Below are positions 26,729-35,144 of a stretch of 64,000 bases of DNA, piece after piece (positions within the stretch are counted from its first letter, which is position 1; every line of letters begins with the position of its first letter). The notes under the pieces were generated by a model. It worked only from the letters and a program-made list of their open reading frames with translations. It searched no databases and was not told the origin of the DNA. The DNA comes from UBA721 sp002705165 (GTDB taxonomy: Bacteria > Planctomycetota > Planctomycetia > Pirellulales > Pirellulaceae), in the NCBI GenBank assembly GCA_045565995.1, contig JBJLEF010000001.1, forward strand, positions 248,001 through 312,000, given 5' to 3'. The translations under genes were made by a program, and so were the position numbers.

Positions 26729-28084
26729 ATGGCCACTGAAATTACACTCCCTGAACTTGGCGACGGAATCGAGTCCGGAGACATCTTAGAAGTATTCATC
26801 AGCGTTGGAGACACCGTTTCCGAAGGCGATGACATCGTGGAAGTAGAAACCGATAAAGCGTCGGTTCCTGTACCAGCAACCGTCTCCGGAACTGTTGTCA
26901 GTGTCGACGTCGAACCCGGACAGACGGTAAATATTGGAGCCATTCTAATTACCGTTGAAGGTGGAGACGTACCTGCTATAGAAACTCCTGTTGCTGAGCC
27001 TGAACCAGCACCTGAACCAGCACCTGAACCAGCACCTGAACCAGCGCCTGAACCAGCACCTGAACCAGCACCTGAACCAGCGCCTGAACCAGCACCTGAA
27101 CCAGCACCCAAGCCGCCAGTCCCCACAGCCCCAGCTCCTGCAACCGCTGACAGCGGGGATATTGCAGCAGGACCTGCCATTCGCCGCTTCGCTCGTGAAG
27201 TAGGGGTTGACCTAAATAATGTCACCGGCAGTGGAACTAGCGGACGCATTACTCGCGAAGATATCCTCGAAGTTGTTCGACAGGCAAATCAGCAAGTCGC
27301 AGCACCTGCAGCAAGTCCAAGTGGATCCACATCCGCAGCCCCAGCATCAAAAGCTCCAGGGGAAGCGGGAACAGATGCCTTTGGTCCGGTTCATATCGAA
27401 TCCATGCCTAAGATACGTAAAACGATTGCGGCCAAGATGCACGAATCCTGGTCAACGGCACCACGTGTCACCAACTTTGATGATGCCGATGTCACTGACC
27501 TGGAAATGATCCGTAAGTCATCCAAGCAAGACTACTTGGATCAGGGCATCAAACTAACCTCAATGCCATTTATTATCAAATCCGTTGCTTTGGCACTGCG
27601 AAATAATCCAAAGCTCAATGCTGCTTTAGACATGGACGCCGGACAGGTTATTTACAAAGACTATGTCAATGTCGGTATCGCGGTGGATAGCGACCGAGGG
27701 CTGGTTGTGCCCTCATTAAGAAGTGCTGACACCAAAAGTATTTCTGATATTGCTCGTGACCTGGGCGCACTCGCAGAGAACGTCCGAAGTAACAACTTCA
27801 GACTCGATGACCTGCGGGGAAGCACGTTTACGATTAGTAATCTGGGGGCCATCGGTGGGACTTACTCCACACCGATTATCAATGTACCCGAAGTTGCCAT
27901 CCTGCTCGTAGGACGCACTCGAAAAATGCCTGTTGTCGTCGGCGACGAAATTGAAGCTCGTCAGATGATGCCACTGAGCCTCTCCTACGACCATCGAATC
28001 GTCGATGGTGGTGATGCCGCCCGGTTCCTAAATGAAGTTATCGGCTACCTGCAGGCTCCTAGCCGGCTATTGCTTGCTCCATAG
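26729..28084 (+). CDS. aceF: Dihydrolipoamide acetyltransferase (E2)
   Basis: Core of the pyruvate dehydrogenase complex that transfers acetyl groups to CoA. Domains in order: one lipoyl domain (about 1-80; the lipoylated residue is Lys43 in ETDKASV), a Pro-Glu-Pro-Ala linker (about 91-126), a peripheral-subunit-binding domain (about 148-185; PAIRRFAREVGVDLNNV), a second Ala/Ser-rich linker, and the catalytic domain (about 220-451) ending in SYDHRIVDGGDAARF with active-site His422. Many AceF partners of single-chain AceE carry two or three lipoyl domains; here there is one. The linker is made by a clean DNA tandem repeat. Confidence 0.97.
   Translation: MATEITLPELGDGIESGDILEVFISVGDTVSEGDDIVEVETDKASVPVPATVSGTVVSVDVEPGQTVNIGAILITVEGGDVPAIETPVAEPEPAPEPAPEPAPEPAPEPAPEPAPEPAPEPAPEPAPKPPVPTAPAPATADSGDIAAGPAIRRFAREVGVDLNNVTGSGTSGRITREDILEVVRQANQQVAAPAASPSGSTSAAPASKAPGEAGTDAFGPVHIESMPKIRKTIAAKMHESWSTAPRVTNFDDADVTDLEMIRKSSKQDYLDQGIKLTSMPFIIKSVALALRNNPKLNAALDMDAGQVIYKDYVNVGIAVDSDRGLVVPSLRSADTKSISDIARDLGALAENVRSNNFRLDDLRGSTFTISNLGAIGGTYSTPIINVPEVAILLVGRTRKMPVVVGDEIEARQMMPLSLSYDHRIVDGGDAARFLNEVIGYLQAPSRLLLAP
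26999..27106 (+). repeat. 12-base tandem repeat (nine units) coding PEPA linker
   Basis: Nine units of CCTGAACCAGCA in frame; units 4 and 7 end GCG instead of GCA, and all others are identical. The array encodes the Pro-Glu-Pro-Ala linker between the lipoyl and subunit-binding domains of AceF. The shared GCG at a three-unit spacing suggests one duplication of a 36-base block. Length changes would keep the frame. Confidence 0.95.
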
Positions 28085-28175
28085 GGTAGCAAACTTCTCC
28101 TGATTGTTTGGCCTTCCTACAAATCGTCACGGAATCTCGGAAGCAGTCCTCGCTATTTAAATGGGCCAAGACTGT

Positions 28176-29534
28176 TCATTTTTTGTGGCGATCTAAATCC
28201 ACGATTTTCGTCACTGTCACATGCTGTGTCTTGAGTCGATAAAGATAACCTCTGCGTCCAAACACTCCTACATGACGCCGGACATAAGTACTAATGTTTA
28301 AACCTGGCTGAGGGGTAACAAAGATCTGAATGGCACCTTGCTCATCAACGATCGCGTATTCAGGTGCATCATTTCGTGTCGACCGAACACGTACTAAATA
28401 ACCGGTTTCTTCGTAGGCGGTTTGGCGTGCTTCAGGCGTTAGTACTCCGCTGCCAACCTCAGCTGTATCCAGGTCGGATTCATTGAAGGGGAGATTACGA
28501 ACGTTTAAATCTGACGAACGTGGAGGCAAATTAGCCAAATCGGTTGCCTCGATACGCAGGCGACTATCTTTGATTTGCTGATATTGATCGAGCCGCTCGA
28601 TGATTCCCTCAATGGCTCCCTGTTCAGCGGCTCCGCTATCCGATAAAAGCTGATTAGCTTGGTCTCGTAATAAGCCAATTTTCCAAAGATCAGAAGGCTG
28701 CGTTGCCATCTGAGAAACAGCCAGTTCCAATTCAGTTAGGGTCGTGATATTCGTCGATACCGAGCTTTGGACTGGAAAACTAGCCTGCCTGAATGGTATT
28801 TTTTTCTCACTCTTCATTTGCTGCTGGGCTACTCGATTACGCTCCAACAAACGCCCAGTCTTAGCGGCTCCAGAAGGTTTTATCCAGCGAGGAACATAAT
28901 TTGCCGGGTTGGTCGCGGTCAGGAGTTGGGAATCCGTTTGACCATCTGTGAACGATGCCAAAGCAACTTTTGCTTGTGAACTTTGAATACGAGATTGCTC
29001 GGTTGTATCCGAGGGGGATCGGCTTTGGGTTTCGGAACCCCCACTCAAGTGGTCTTTATGAATCCAACGAAACTCTCCAGCTGGTGGAGCAATTTTGTAA
29101 TAAGTTTGACTTCGATCCGTTCTCGATAGCATCGTCTGTGTCCGTCCTAGCAGTGTTACCACTTCTCCTTTATTAAGCAGCACCGTATATCCATAATTCA
29201 CACTACGGTCATCGTAACTACCAATCCAGGAAGGCACTCTAGCCACACGTACACTGGCATGATCACCATCGGCGTGCAGCTCTAAATATTCAGCAGCCAC
29301 CCAGCTATAAGAATCATTAAGCGGTCGAATCGCGAGGAAACCGTTCTTCGTTTCACGATAAACCTGTACCTGATCTCCGGCATTCAGATAGGCACTGATG
29401 TATTGATCCTGAAACGGGGCTGAACGCACGGGTGCCTGACTAACCCCAACTGTAGCTGTATACAGCTCTGGTTGCTGGCCGAAGACAACAACAGACAACA
29501 ATAACGAGAGCATGCATGCGAGAAACGCCTTCAT
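28176..29534 (-). CDS. Secreted protein with SH3-like domains
   Basis: A 452-residue exported protein. The ATG at 29534 gives a signal peptide (MKAFLACMLSLLLSVVVFG), with GGA about 10 bases upstream; the earlier start would add 13 residues. Two bacterial SH3-like segments follow: about residues 20-85 (VRSAPFQDQYISAYLNAGD to YSWVAAEYLEL) and about 90-165 (ending FRWIHKDHLSGG). A Ser/Gln-rich middle and a helical part (about 275-335) lead to a C-terminal beta-rich domain (YLVRVRSTRNDAPEYAIVD to YLYRLKTQHVTVTKIVDL). SH3b domains usually bind cell-wall or surface polymers. I do not know a named family; the layout recalls planctomycete envelope proteins. Convergent with aceF, 91 bases apart. Confidence 0.8.
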   Translation of the reverse strand: MKAFLACMLSLLLSVVVFGQQPELYTATVGVSQAPVRSAPFQDQYISAYLNAGDQVQVYRETKNGFLAIRPLNDSYSWVAAEYLELHADGDHASVRVARVPSWIGSYDDRSVNYGYTVLLNKGEVVTLLGRTQTMLSRTDRSQTYYKIAPPAGEFRWIHKDHLSGGSETQSRSPSDTTEQSRIQSSQAKVALASFTDGQTDSQLLTATNPANYVPRWIKPSGAAKTGRLLERNRVAQQQMKSEKKIPFRQASFPVQSSVSTNITTLTELELAVSQMATQPSDLWKIGLLRDQANQLLSDSGAAEQGAIEGIIERLDQYQQIKDSRLRIEATDLANLPPRSSDLNVRNLPFNESDLDTAEVGSGVLTPEARQTAYEETGYLVRVRSTRNDAPEYAIVDEQGAIQIFVTPQPGLNISTYVRRHVGVFGRRGYLYRLKTQHVTVTKIVDLDRHKK

Positions 29535-29685
29535 TTTGGAATCCGGTTTAAAAAACACGTTCATTAAAATCAAGTGAAGTGAAAAAGTAATGTATTTAGG
29601 AGGTTGGAGGCAACCTCAGACGCGTTCAACTAGGCTTGCATTACTTCCTTGCCAAGCGTAGCGAAGGGACTCCTAAACCGAGTAC

Positions 29686-30270
29686 CTAATCGGTCAGGTC
29701 CAACTGATAATTAGATTTTTCGGAGGCAATAAAGACTTCCGCCGAGGCTAGGAAACCGCTGTAGAAATCAGTCTCGGCCAACTCGGACCCCAGTGAAAAC
29801 ATCCGTTCAGTCCATCGAATATGCTCGTGAAAAAACACCTCGGATAAAGTGCTTGGTTCTGTATCGGGCATGGATTCATACCGTAGAATTTGTGACATCA
29901 TCTCAAGCTGCAACCCAGCATGATCTTTGATATTTTGAGCGGTCACCGGAGAAACCACTTCCAAATAGTCATTCATAGAAGCAACAACTTCGCTTTGCAG
30001 ATGCCCAACTTCCCAGACTGACTGATAGGGTGGACAGAAATCCTTGGGACCAATAAAGACATTGCAATAGTCGACTGCGAGGGTTTCAATACTAATTGCA
30101 TTTTCCGGAGGAATAGTGATACCGAGTTCACGAAAGCAACTACCCCACTCAGGGCTGTGAAACAACGATAGCATCTCTACATCCACTTCATTGAGTAACA
30201 ATCGAGCGTATAGTTCGTAGAGACCTGCTCTTTCAAAAGCCTCATTCGGGATGTTTTGCGGTAGGTCCAT
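29686..30270 (-). CDS. TorD/DmsD-family molybdoenzyme chaperone
   Basis: Cytoplasmic all-helical chaperone (194 residues) that binds the Tat signal of a molybdoenzyme and helps cofactor insertion before export. The family block is DYCNVFIGPKDFCPPYQSVWE (about 68-88), followed by the typical NDYLEV and DHAGLQLEMMSQIL helices. Position supports this: it starts 26 bases after the molybdopterin oxidoreductase gene and its natural client is that protein. Sequence similarity within the family is low, so a precise subgroup cannot be given. Confidence 0.88.
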   Translation of the reverse strand: MDLPQNIPNEAFERAGLYELYARLLLNEVDVEMLSLFHSPEWGSCFRELGITIPPENAISIETLAVDYCNVFIGPKDFCPPYQSVWEVGHLQSEVVASMNDYLEVVSPVTAQNIKDHAGLQLEMMSQILRYESMPDTEPSTLSEVFFHEHIRWTERMFSLGSELAETDFYSGFLASAEVFIASEKSNYQLDLTD

Positions 30271-30296
30271 AAGAAGAAATACTCTGTCAATTTTCG

Positions 30297-33113
30297 TTAC
30301 GACAGCTTTTTGATACTAACGACCGTTGAATGAAATGCCTGTTGGCCTGTGATCGGATCGGGAGCGATCGGCATTAGTTTGTTCTGATTCCAGCCATTTC
30401 CCGTGTTCTGCAACCACTTTGCTCTATCTCCGTTCGATTTATCTTCCCACCACATATTCCGTTCCCAGTCGGCATCTCGATAACTTTCGCGATCACTGCC
30501 CACCAGATACTCACCACCTGCCGAACCAGCTTTGGCTTTGGCAACGTTGGTATATTGCCAGTGTCCGCATGAATTACTCATCGCGATTGCTTTCGGGTGG
30601 ATACCCTGCATCATCACAATGGGCACACGCATTTGACTCACCACTCTTTTACCACTTTCGTTTGGCTCCTGATGGTTAAGATTTGGAGACATTTTCTCGA
30701 GCATTTGTGAATAGTAAGAGGTCAATTCAACCCAATCTCCATCTTTCAATCCCAGGGCCTTGGCGGTCTGGGGATTCAGCCAGGCTGGATTACTATGTAC
30801 GATTTCAGCTAACCATTTAAGGTTCATCGTCCGCCCATGATTATGCACGTTCCATTTGAAGCTGGTCATGATCAACTCATCGTTACCTAATGTCTGATGT
30901 TCATCAATCGGAAGCCAGATTGGCATTTCTGAAATGTCTAAGTCATGGCCCTCATGTTGCTTGGGACGACTTTTCGTTTTAGTCACTCCACTTTGATTGA
31001 TTAAATCCGAGCAATCTTCATTGAGTCCAATTTTGCTAATGAAAACACTTCGAACTTCCATTTTTCTGCTGGGAGTCTTAAAACCACGCATCGACTTTCC
31101 ATCAATCGTGATACCGATACCGATACCATCTTTCGTAATGACTCCATTACTATCCGTTACGCTTCCAGCTAATTCTTCTGGCGTTAGGATTGTCTTGTAA
31201 GGCTCGTAAAATGGTTCCGTCTCACTATTTTCCCATGCTCCCTCGTCGAGTAATCTTTCCAACCCCGCCTTCCCGGTCTGTTCATTGACTGGAACGTTTT
31301 GAGCCCAGGACTGCATATAATCCTCGGTCGTCCCGTACTGATAAGCCTCTTCCATACCTCCGCCGATCTTTTCGGCAAGTAGTGGGAAGAAATCACGAAT
31401 ATCTCTGGACTCTCCCAATGGTTCGATCATCGGAGTACGAATTCCGACATACGGTCGCAAGTTATAGGACGCTCGAGCATCTAAATCCCAACGTTCCATA
31501 AACGTCGTCCACGGCAAGACGATATCTGCGTAGTGAGCGGTTTCATTGTAGAAGCAGTTAATACAAACATGAAAGTTGATAAGTTCCTCATTTGTAAGTA
31601 CCTCCTGAGTCAGGCTTTCCTCCGGCCAGGTCAGCGGAGAATCTAAGTTGTAAGTCATATAAGCCTGAAGCTTTGCTCTTCCCTGCAAGAGGTAAAGATA
31701 GACCACCTCTCCGACTCTCATCCGTCGCCAGACATTTGCTAACGGGTACTCCGGTGGGTCTTCTAATACACTCCAAGTATTTGCCGATGAAGGCATTGCG
31801 GGGGTCTTAACTATCGGATCTAGTCCTCCCCAGGGGCTCCAGCACCATCCACCTTTTTTACCGACACTGCCCACGATGGCATTCAGCAAGTTAATAGCGC
31901 GATCATTATAAAAACCGTTTAAATGGGCTGAGGAACCGCGATTACACATCGTTGTTGCAGCGGGAGCTGCCTCTGCAAATTCCAATGAAATCCGCTTAAT
32001 AACTTTAGCTGGCACACCACTCACTTGTTCCGCCCATTCAGGAGTGTATTCCGAAAGATGCTCTTTCAATTCACGAACAGAGACATTCGTCCAGCGTTCC
32101 AGGAATTCGCTGTCCTGTTTTTCACTGGCAAGAATCCAATGGCACATTCCTAAGGCAACCGCTCCATCCGTTCCCGGAAAAGGAGAGAACCATTCATCAC
32201 TGTTACCGGCAGTATTAGAAAGACGCACATCAAAGGTGACCATCTTGGCACCGTTATTAAACCTACCATTTTGTATCCTATTCAAAAAAGGAACATGACC
32301 CTGATGTGCCTCGAATGCGTTAGAACCAAAGTTCAGGATGTACTTACTATTCTCACAATCATTAAGATCCCAATCGCTTTCCCAGAGGTAGGCAAGATTT
32401 GCCGCACGGCGATTTCCCGAACAAAGTGAACGGTGACTTAATTGCGTTTTAGTACCATACGCGTCAAGAAAGCGTTTGATCGCATCCTTACTGCGTTGAC
32501 GGCCTTGATGAAATGCAAATTCTTCCTGCTTATCCTGCTCTCGAATCGCCCGTAATTTATCTGCAATCTCAGTGAGAGCATCATCCCAGGAAATACGTTT
32601 CCACTTGCCCTCTCCTCGCTTACCCACCCGCTTCATGGGAAACAGCAAGCGTTCGGGGTGATAAAGGTGATTAAGAGAAGCCTGTCCTCGTGCACACAAA
32701 CGCCCACGACTATTGGGATCGTTCGGATTGCCTTCCACCTTCAATACTCGTCCATCTTTGACATACCCGATGATGCCACAGACCGTACTGCAAAGCTGGC
32801 ACATCCCGGGAACCTTTTTAGTTCCCTCATATTTGTCTTTCGAAGGCCAATCTTTCTTGGCATTAGGCCCCGGCAATAAACAGACTCCCGGCATTTGCTG
32901 GCTGCCAATCTCGTAGTCTTTGCCTTTACCTGCTTTCCACTTCTCTATATCAACGCCAAAAGGAAGAGCTTTAGCATTACCACTCTTTTGACTTTCGGAC
33001 TCATCTCCCTGCTTACTGGTACGGGATACATCCTCGCATCCCAGCATTCCAAATGTCCCTGCTGAGAGCAGACCAAGTTTCAAAAACTGCCGTTTGGAAT
33101 TACTCGTCTTCAT
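30297..33113 (-). CDS. Molybdopterin oxidoreductase, Tat-exported catalytic subunit
   Basis: A 938-residue enzyme of the DMSO reductase (MopB) superfamily. The ATG at 33113 overlaps the end of the Fe-S gene by 14 bases and yields a twin-arginine-type signal (SKRQFLKLGLLSAGTFGM, Lys-Arg variant) ending in a lipobox-like MLGC (Cys26). A [4Fe-4S] site is formed by Cys105, 108, 112 and 140. The likely Mo ligand is Cys231 in SHRSLCSGNRR, as in the Psr/Phs/Ttr and Nap/Fdh branches rather than the Ser of DmsA. The molybdopterin C-terminal domain is present (about 760-935). Reduction of a sulfur or other oxyanion, or oxidation of such a compound, is possible; the substrate is not determined. No membrane anchor gene is adjacent. 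Confidence 0.92.
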   Translation of the reverse strand: MKTSNSKRQFLKLGLLSAGTFGMLGCEDVSRTSKQGDESESQKSGNAKALPFGVDIEKWKAGKGKDYEIGSQQMPGVCLLPGPNAKKDWPSKDKYEGTKKVPGMCQLCSTVCGIIGYVKDGRVLKVEGNPNDPNSRGRLCARGQASLNHLYHPERLLFPMKRVGKRGEGKWKRISWDDALTEIADKLRAIREQDKQEEFAFHQGRQRSKDAIKRFLDAYGTKTQLSHRSLCSGNRRAANLAYLWESDWDLNDCENSKYILNFGSNAFEAHQGHVPFLNRIQNGRFNNGAKMVTFDVRLSNTAGNSDEWFSPFPGTDGAVALGMCHWILASEKQDSEFLERWTNVSVRELKEHLSEYTPEWAEQVSGVPAKVIKRISLEFAEAAPAATTMCNRGSSAHLNGFYNDRAINLLNAIVGSVGKKGGWCWSPWGGLDPIVKTPAMPSSANTWSVLEDPPEYPLANVWRRMRVGEVVYLYLLQGRAKLQAYMTYNLDSPLTWPEESLTQEVLTNEELINFHVCINCFYNETAHYADIVLPWTTFMERWDLDARASYNLRPYVGIRTPMIEPLGESRDIRDFFPLLAEKIGGGMEEAYQYGTTEDYMQSWAQNVPVNEQTGKAGLERLLDEGAWENSETEPFYEPYKTILTPEELAGSVTDSNGVITKDGIGIGITIDGKSMRGFKTPSRKMEVRSVFISKIGLNEDCSDLINQSGVTKTKSRPKQHEGHDLDISEMPIWLPIDEHQTLGNDELIMTSFKWNVHNHGRTMNLKWLAEIVHSNPAWLNPQTAKALGLKDGDWVELTSYYSQMLEKMSPNLNHQEPNESGKRVVSQMRVPIVMMQGIHPKAIAMSNSCGHWQYTNVAKAKAGSAGGEYLVGSDRESYRDADWERNMWWEDKSNGDRAKWLQNTGNGWNQNKLMPIAPDPITGQQAFHSTVVSIKKLS

Positions 33114-34041
33114 GACTCTCTTTCCAATTGTAAATATTGTAGGCGTCTGGTCCGTAAGACTCTCCTTCGCTTGGAATCCTTTCTTCAATTTCTATCGGTG
33201 CGTCACCAACAAACCACATACGTGGCTTCGTGTTCTTTTCCGGACGGATTTGTCTGGTTTCCAGATTGTTCTCTGCTGCTTCTCGCATGGCTTTGGAAAT
33301 CTTTGAGTTTTCATCATTGAGATCTCCAAAGGAAATCGCATCTGCCGGACAAGTATTAGCACAAGCCGGTTCCATTTGTTGTTCGAGGCGATGATAACAG
33401 TTGTGACACTTTACGGCCTGGTTTGCTACAGGATCCATATAGATGGCACCATACGGGCAAACGTCAACACAAGTCCCATGCCCACAGCAAGTGTTGTAAT
33501 CAATAGCCACCGTCCCCCCCGTGGCCTTATGCAGTGCACCACACGGGCAAGCCTTAATACAAGGGGCATCTTCACAATGCTGGCAGGCCATTGGCATGAA
33601 GAGACGAGCCACCTGCGGGTACTCCCCGACATCCTTATAGAACGTTTGACGGATGTAATTACCAAGCGGGACATCATTCTCCGCTTTGCAACTCACTTCG
33701 CAGGCATGACAACCTACACACCGTCGTGTATCGACAAACCAACCATAGCGTTTACCATCGTCTGGAGCCTGAATACGTTCCGCCCATTGCTCCTCAGGTT
33801 GAAACAGAACATTTGCATCTGTTTGCTGTGCAGAACTTTTCGACGGATGAGCTCCTAGAACCACGAGAGCAGCCGATGCCTTCTCTAAAAATTCGCGACG
33901 AGAATTCTCACCTTTGAAATCCCTTGGGGAAGAAGACTCCGATTCCAAGTCATGCAAGGGAGATCCGGTCGTATCTTGGTGTTTGGGCACTAAAGGCACC
34001 TCTTGAATTCGAAACACGGCAATTTCATTGAGTTCAAACAC
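33100..34041 (-). CDS. Four-cluster Fe-S electron-transfer subunit, Tat signal, Cys-to-His change
   Basis: DmsB/PsrB-like subunit (313 residues) that would carry electrons to or from the molybdoenzyme. A twin-arginine signal (NSRREFLEKASAALVV, RR at 48-49) is preceded by an unusually long N-terminal stretch of 47 residues; a GTG start at codon 18 is possible. Cluster motifs: CVGCHACEVSCK (108-119), CQHCEDAPCIKACP (153-166), CCGHGTCVDVCP (185-196) and CHNCYHRLEQQ...CANTCP (212-232). In the third, the second ligand position is His188 instead of Cys. It is the first gene of the operon and faces away from the gene at 34278. Confidence 0.92.
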   Translation of the reverse strand: MFELNEIAVFRIQEVPLVPKHQDTTGSPLHDLESESSSPRDFKGENSRREFLEKASAALVVLGAHPSKSSAQQTDANVLFQPEEQWAERIQAPDDGKRYGWFVDTRRCVGCHACEVSCKAENDVPLGNYIRQTFYKDVGEYPQVARLFMPMACQHCEDAPCIKACPCGALHKATGGTVAIDYNTCCGHGTCVDVCPYGAIYMDPVANQAVKCHNCYHRLEQQMEPACANTCPADAISFGDLNDENSKISKAMREAAENNLETRQIRPEKNTKPRMWFVGDAPIEIEERIPSEGESYGPDAYNIYNWKESHEDE

Positions 34042-34188
34042 TTATTCTATCTCAGGCTAAGCTCAGTCATATGCCTCACAATAAGTAAAATTTTTAGCCC
34101 GCTAAGTTAGTGATTCTCGAGGATTATCTAAGAAACTTCAGGGCTTTGATAGAAAATCACAATCTCAAGATCCCCTAGCTTTACAACA

Positions 34189-34203
34189 TCACAACATATG
34201 TGA
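34189..34203. promoter_or_regulatory. Candidate operator palindrome between divergent genes
   Basis: TCACA and TGTGA flank a 5-base centre, giving a perfect inverted repeat. It lies 75 bases before the ATG at 34278 and about 150 bases before the Fe-S gene start. The order of half-sites is opposite to that of CRP/FNR sites, so no regulator is named. Confidence 0.25.
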
Positions 34204-34277
34204 CCTTTAACTCGATTCCGTCTGTGCTAAATACCGAAGATGAAGATGGAATCCCTTTATAAACAAGCCAATCAAGC

Positions 34278-35132
34278 ATGCCTAAACACTCAATTTTACG
34301 CAGACTAACATACATACCCGCCTTGGGTATTTGTCTGCTATTGAGTTGCTCTTTGACTTGGGCCGAAACGAATCCATCCACCCAAAAGAACCTTGGGAAA
34401 AATACTACGGCCTCAACGGCAAAGAAGATCTCCACCAGACAGGAAGCCGAAACTTCGATTCCATGGGAAAAACTGACACCGGAAGCTAATGAGAAACTCC
34501 AGACTGTTGTAGCAAATCCATCCGTCTTCCACCGATCACCTATCCAAAAAACTACCTGTGATCACAAAGTCTATCGCCATCTGATCCGTTATCCGGAGTT
34601 GGTCGTCAACATGTGGGAACTAATGGGTGTCTCCAAACTACGCATGGATCGCAAAGAAGACTACCTCATCAATATTGACGACAGCTATGGAACACAAAGC
34701 CAACTCGAACTCGTCTACGGCAACAAGGATTTACACATCTTTTATGCTGAAGGAGCCTACAAGGGGAGCATCATCCCTACCATAAGCAACGGAAAAGTAG
34801 TCCTCATTCTAGAAACCAAAAACACGCAGGAAGCGGGGAAACCTGTCATTTCTCATCGTCTGAACATGTTCATACAGTTCGACAAATCGACGAATCAATT
34901 CGTCGTAAAGACCTTACAAGGTTTGTTCCTCAAGATAGTCGATATGAACTTCGCGGAAACCACCAAATTCATCGGGCAGATTAACGAGATCATACAGGAC
35001 AACCCCGATGGCATGAAACGTCTGTCAGGGCGACTCACACGAGTTCAAAAGCCGATACGAGAACAATTCGATAAGCTCATTGAACATGCCAACGCTCGTT
35101 ATGAACACATTGCCACGAACTCAAAAGAGTAA
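34278..35132 (+). CDS. Secreted protein of unknown function
   Basis: A 284-residue protein with a signal peptide (LTYIPALGICLLLSCSLTWAE, with cleavage near residue 30; a lipoprotein cut at the Cys in LLSCS is an alternative). A Thr/Lys-rich linker follows (about 31-60), then a compact domain of about 220 residues with HKVYRHLIRYPELVVNMWEL, MDRKEDYLINIDDSYGTQS and KTLQGLFLKIVDMNFAE. I recognise no named family. It is monocistronic; its stop lies 12 bases from the leuS stop on the other strand. Confidence 0.7.
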   Translation: MPKHSILRRLTYIPALGICLLLSCSLTWAETNPSTQKNLGKNTTASTAKKISTRQEAETSIPWEKLTPEANEKLQTVVANPSVFHRSPIQKTTCDHKVYRHLIRYPELVVNMWELMGVSKLRMDRKEDYLINIDDSYGTQSQLELVYGNKDLHIFYAEGAYKGSIIPTISNGKVVLILETKNTQEAGKPVISHRLNMFIQFDKSTNQFVVKTLQGLFLKIVDMNFAETTKFIGQINEIIQDNPDGMKRLSGRLTRVQKPIREQFDKLIEHANARYEHIATNSKE

Positions 35133-35144
35133 GCACATCCGCCG

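Noticed and set aside
26999..27106. Repeat array as a CRISPR
   Set aside because: There are no spacers; the repeat is contiguous and coding.
26704..27249. Leftward open frame with many Gly-Ala-Gly-Ser repeats opposite aceF
   Set aside because: It is the antisense of the PEPA array; the sense frame is a standard E2.
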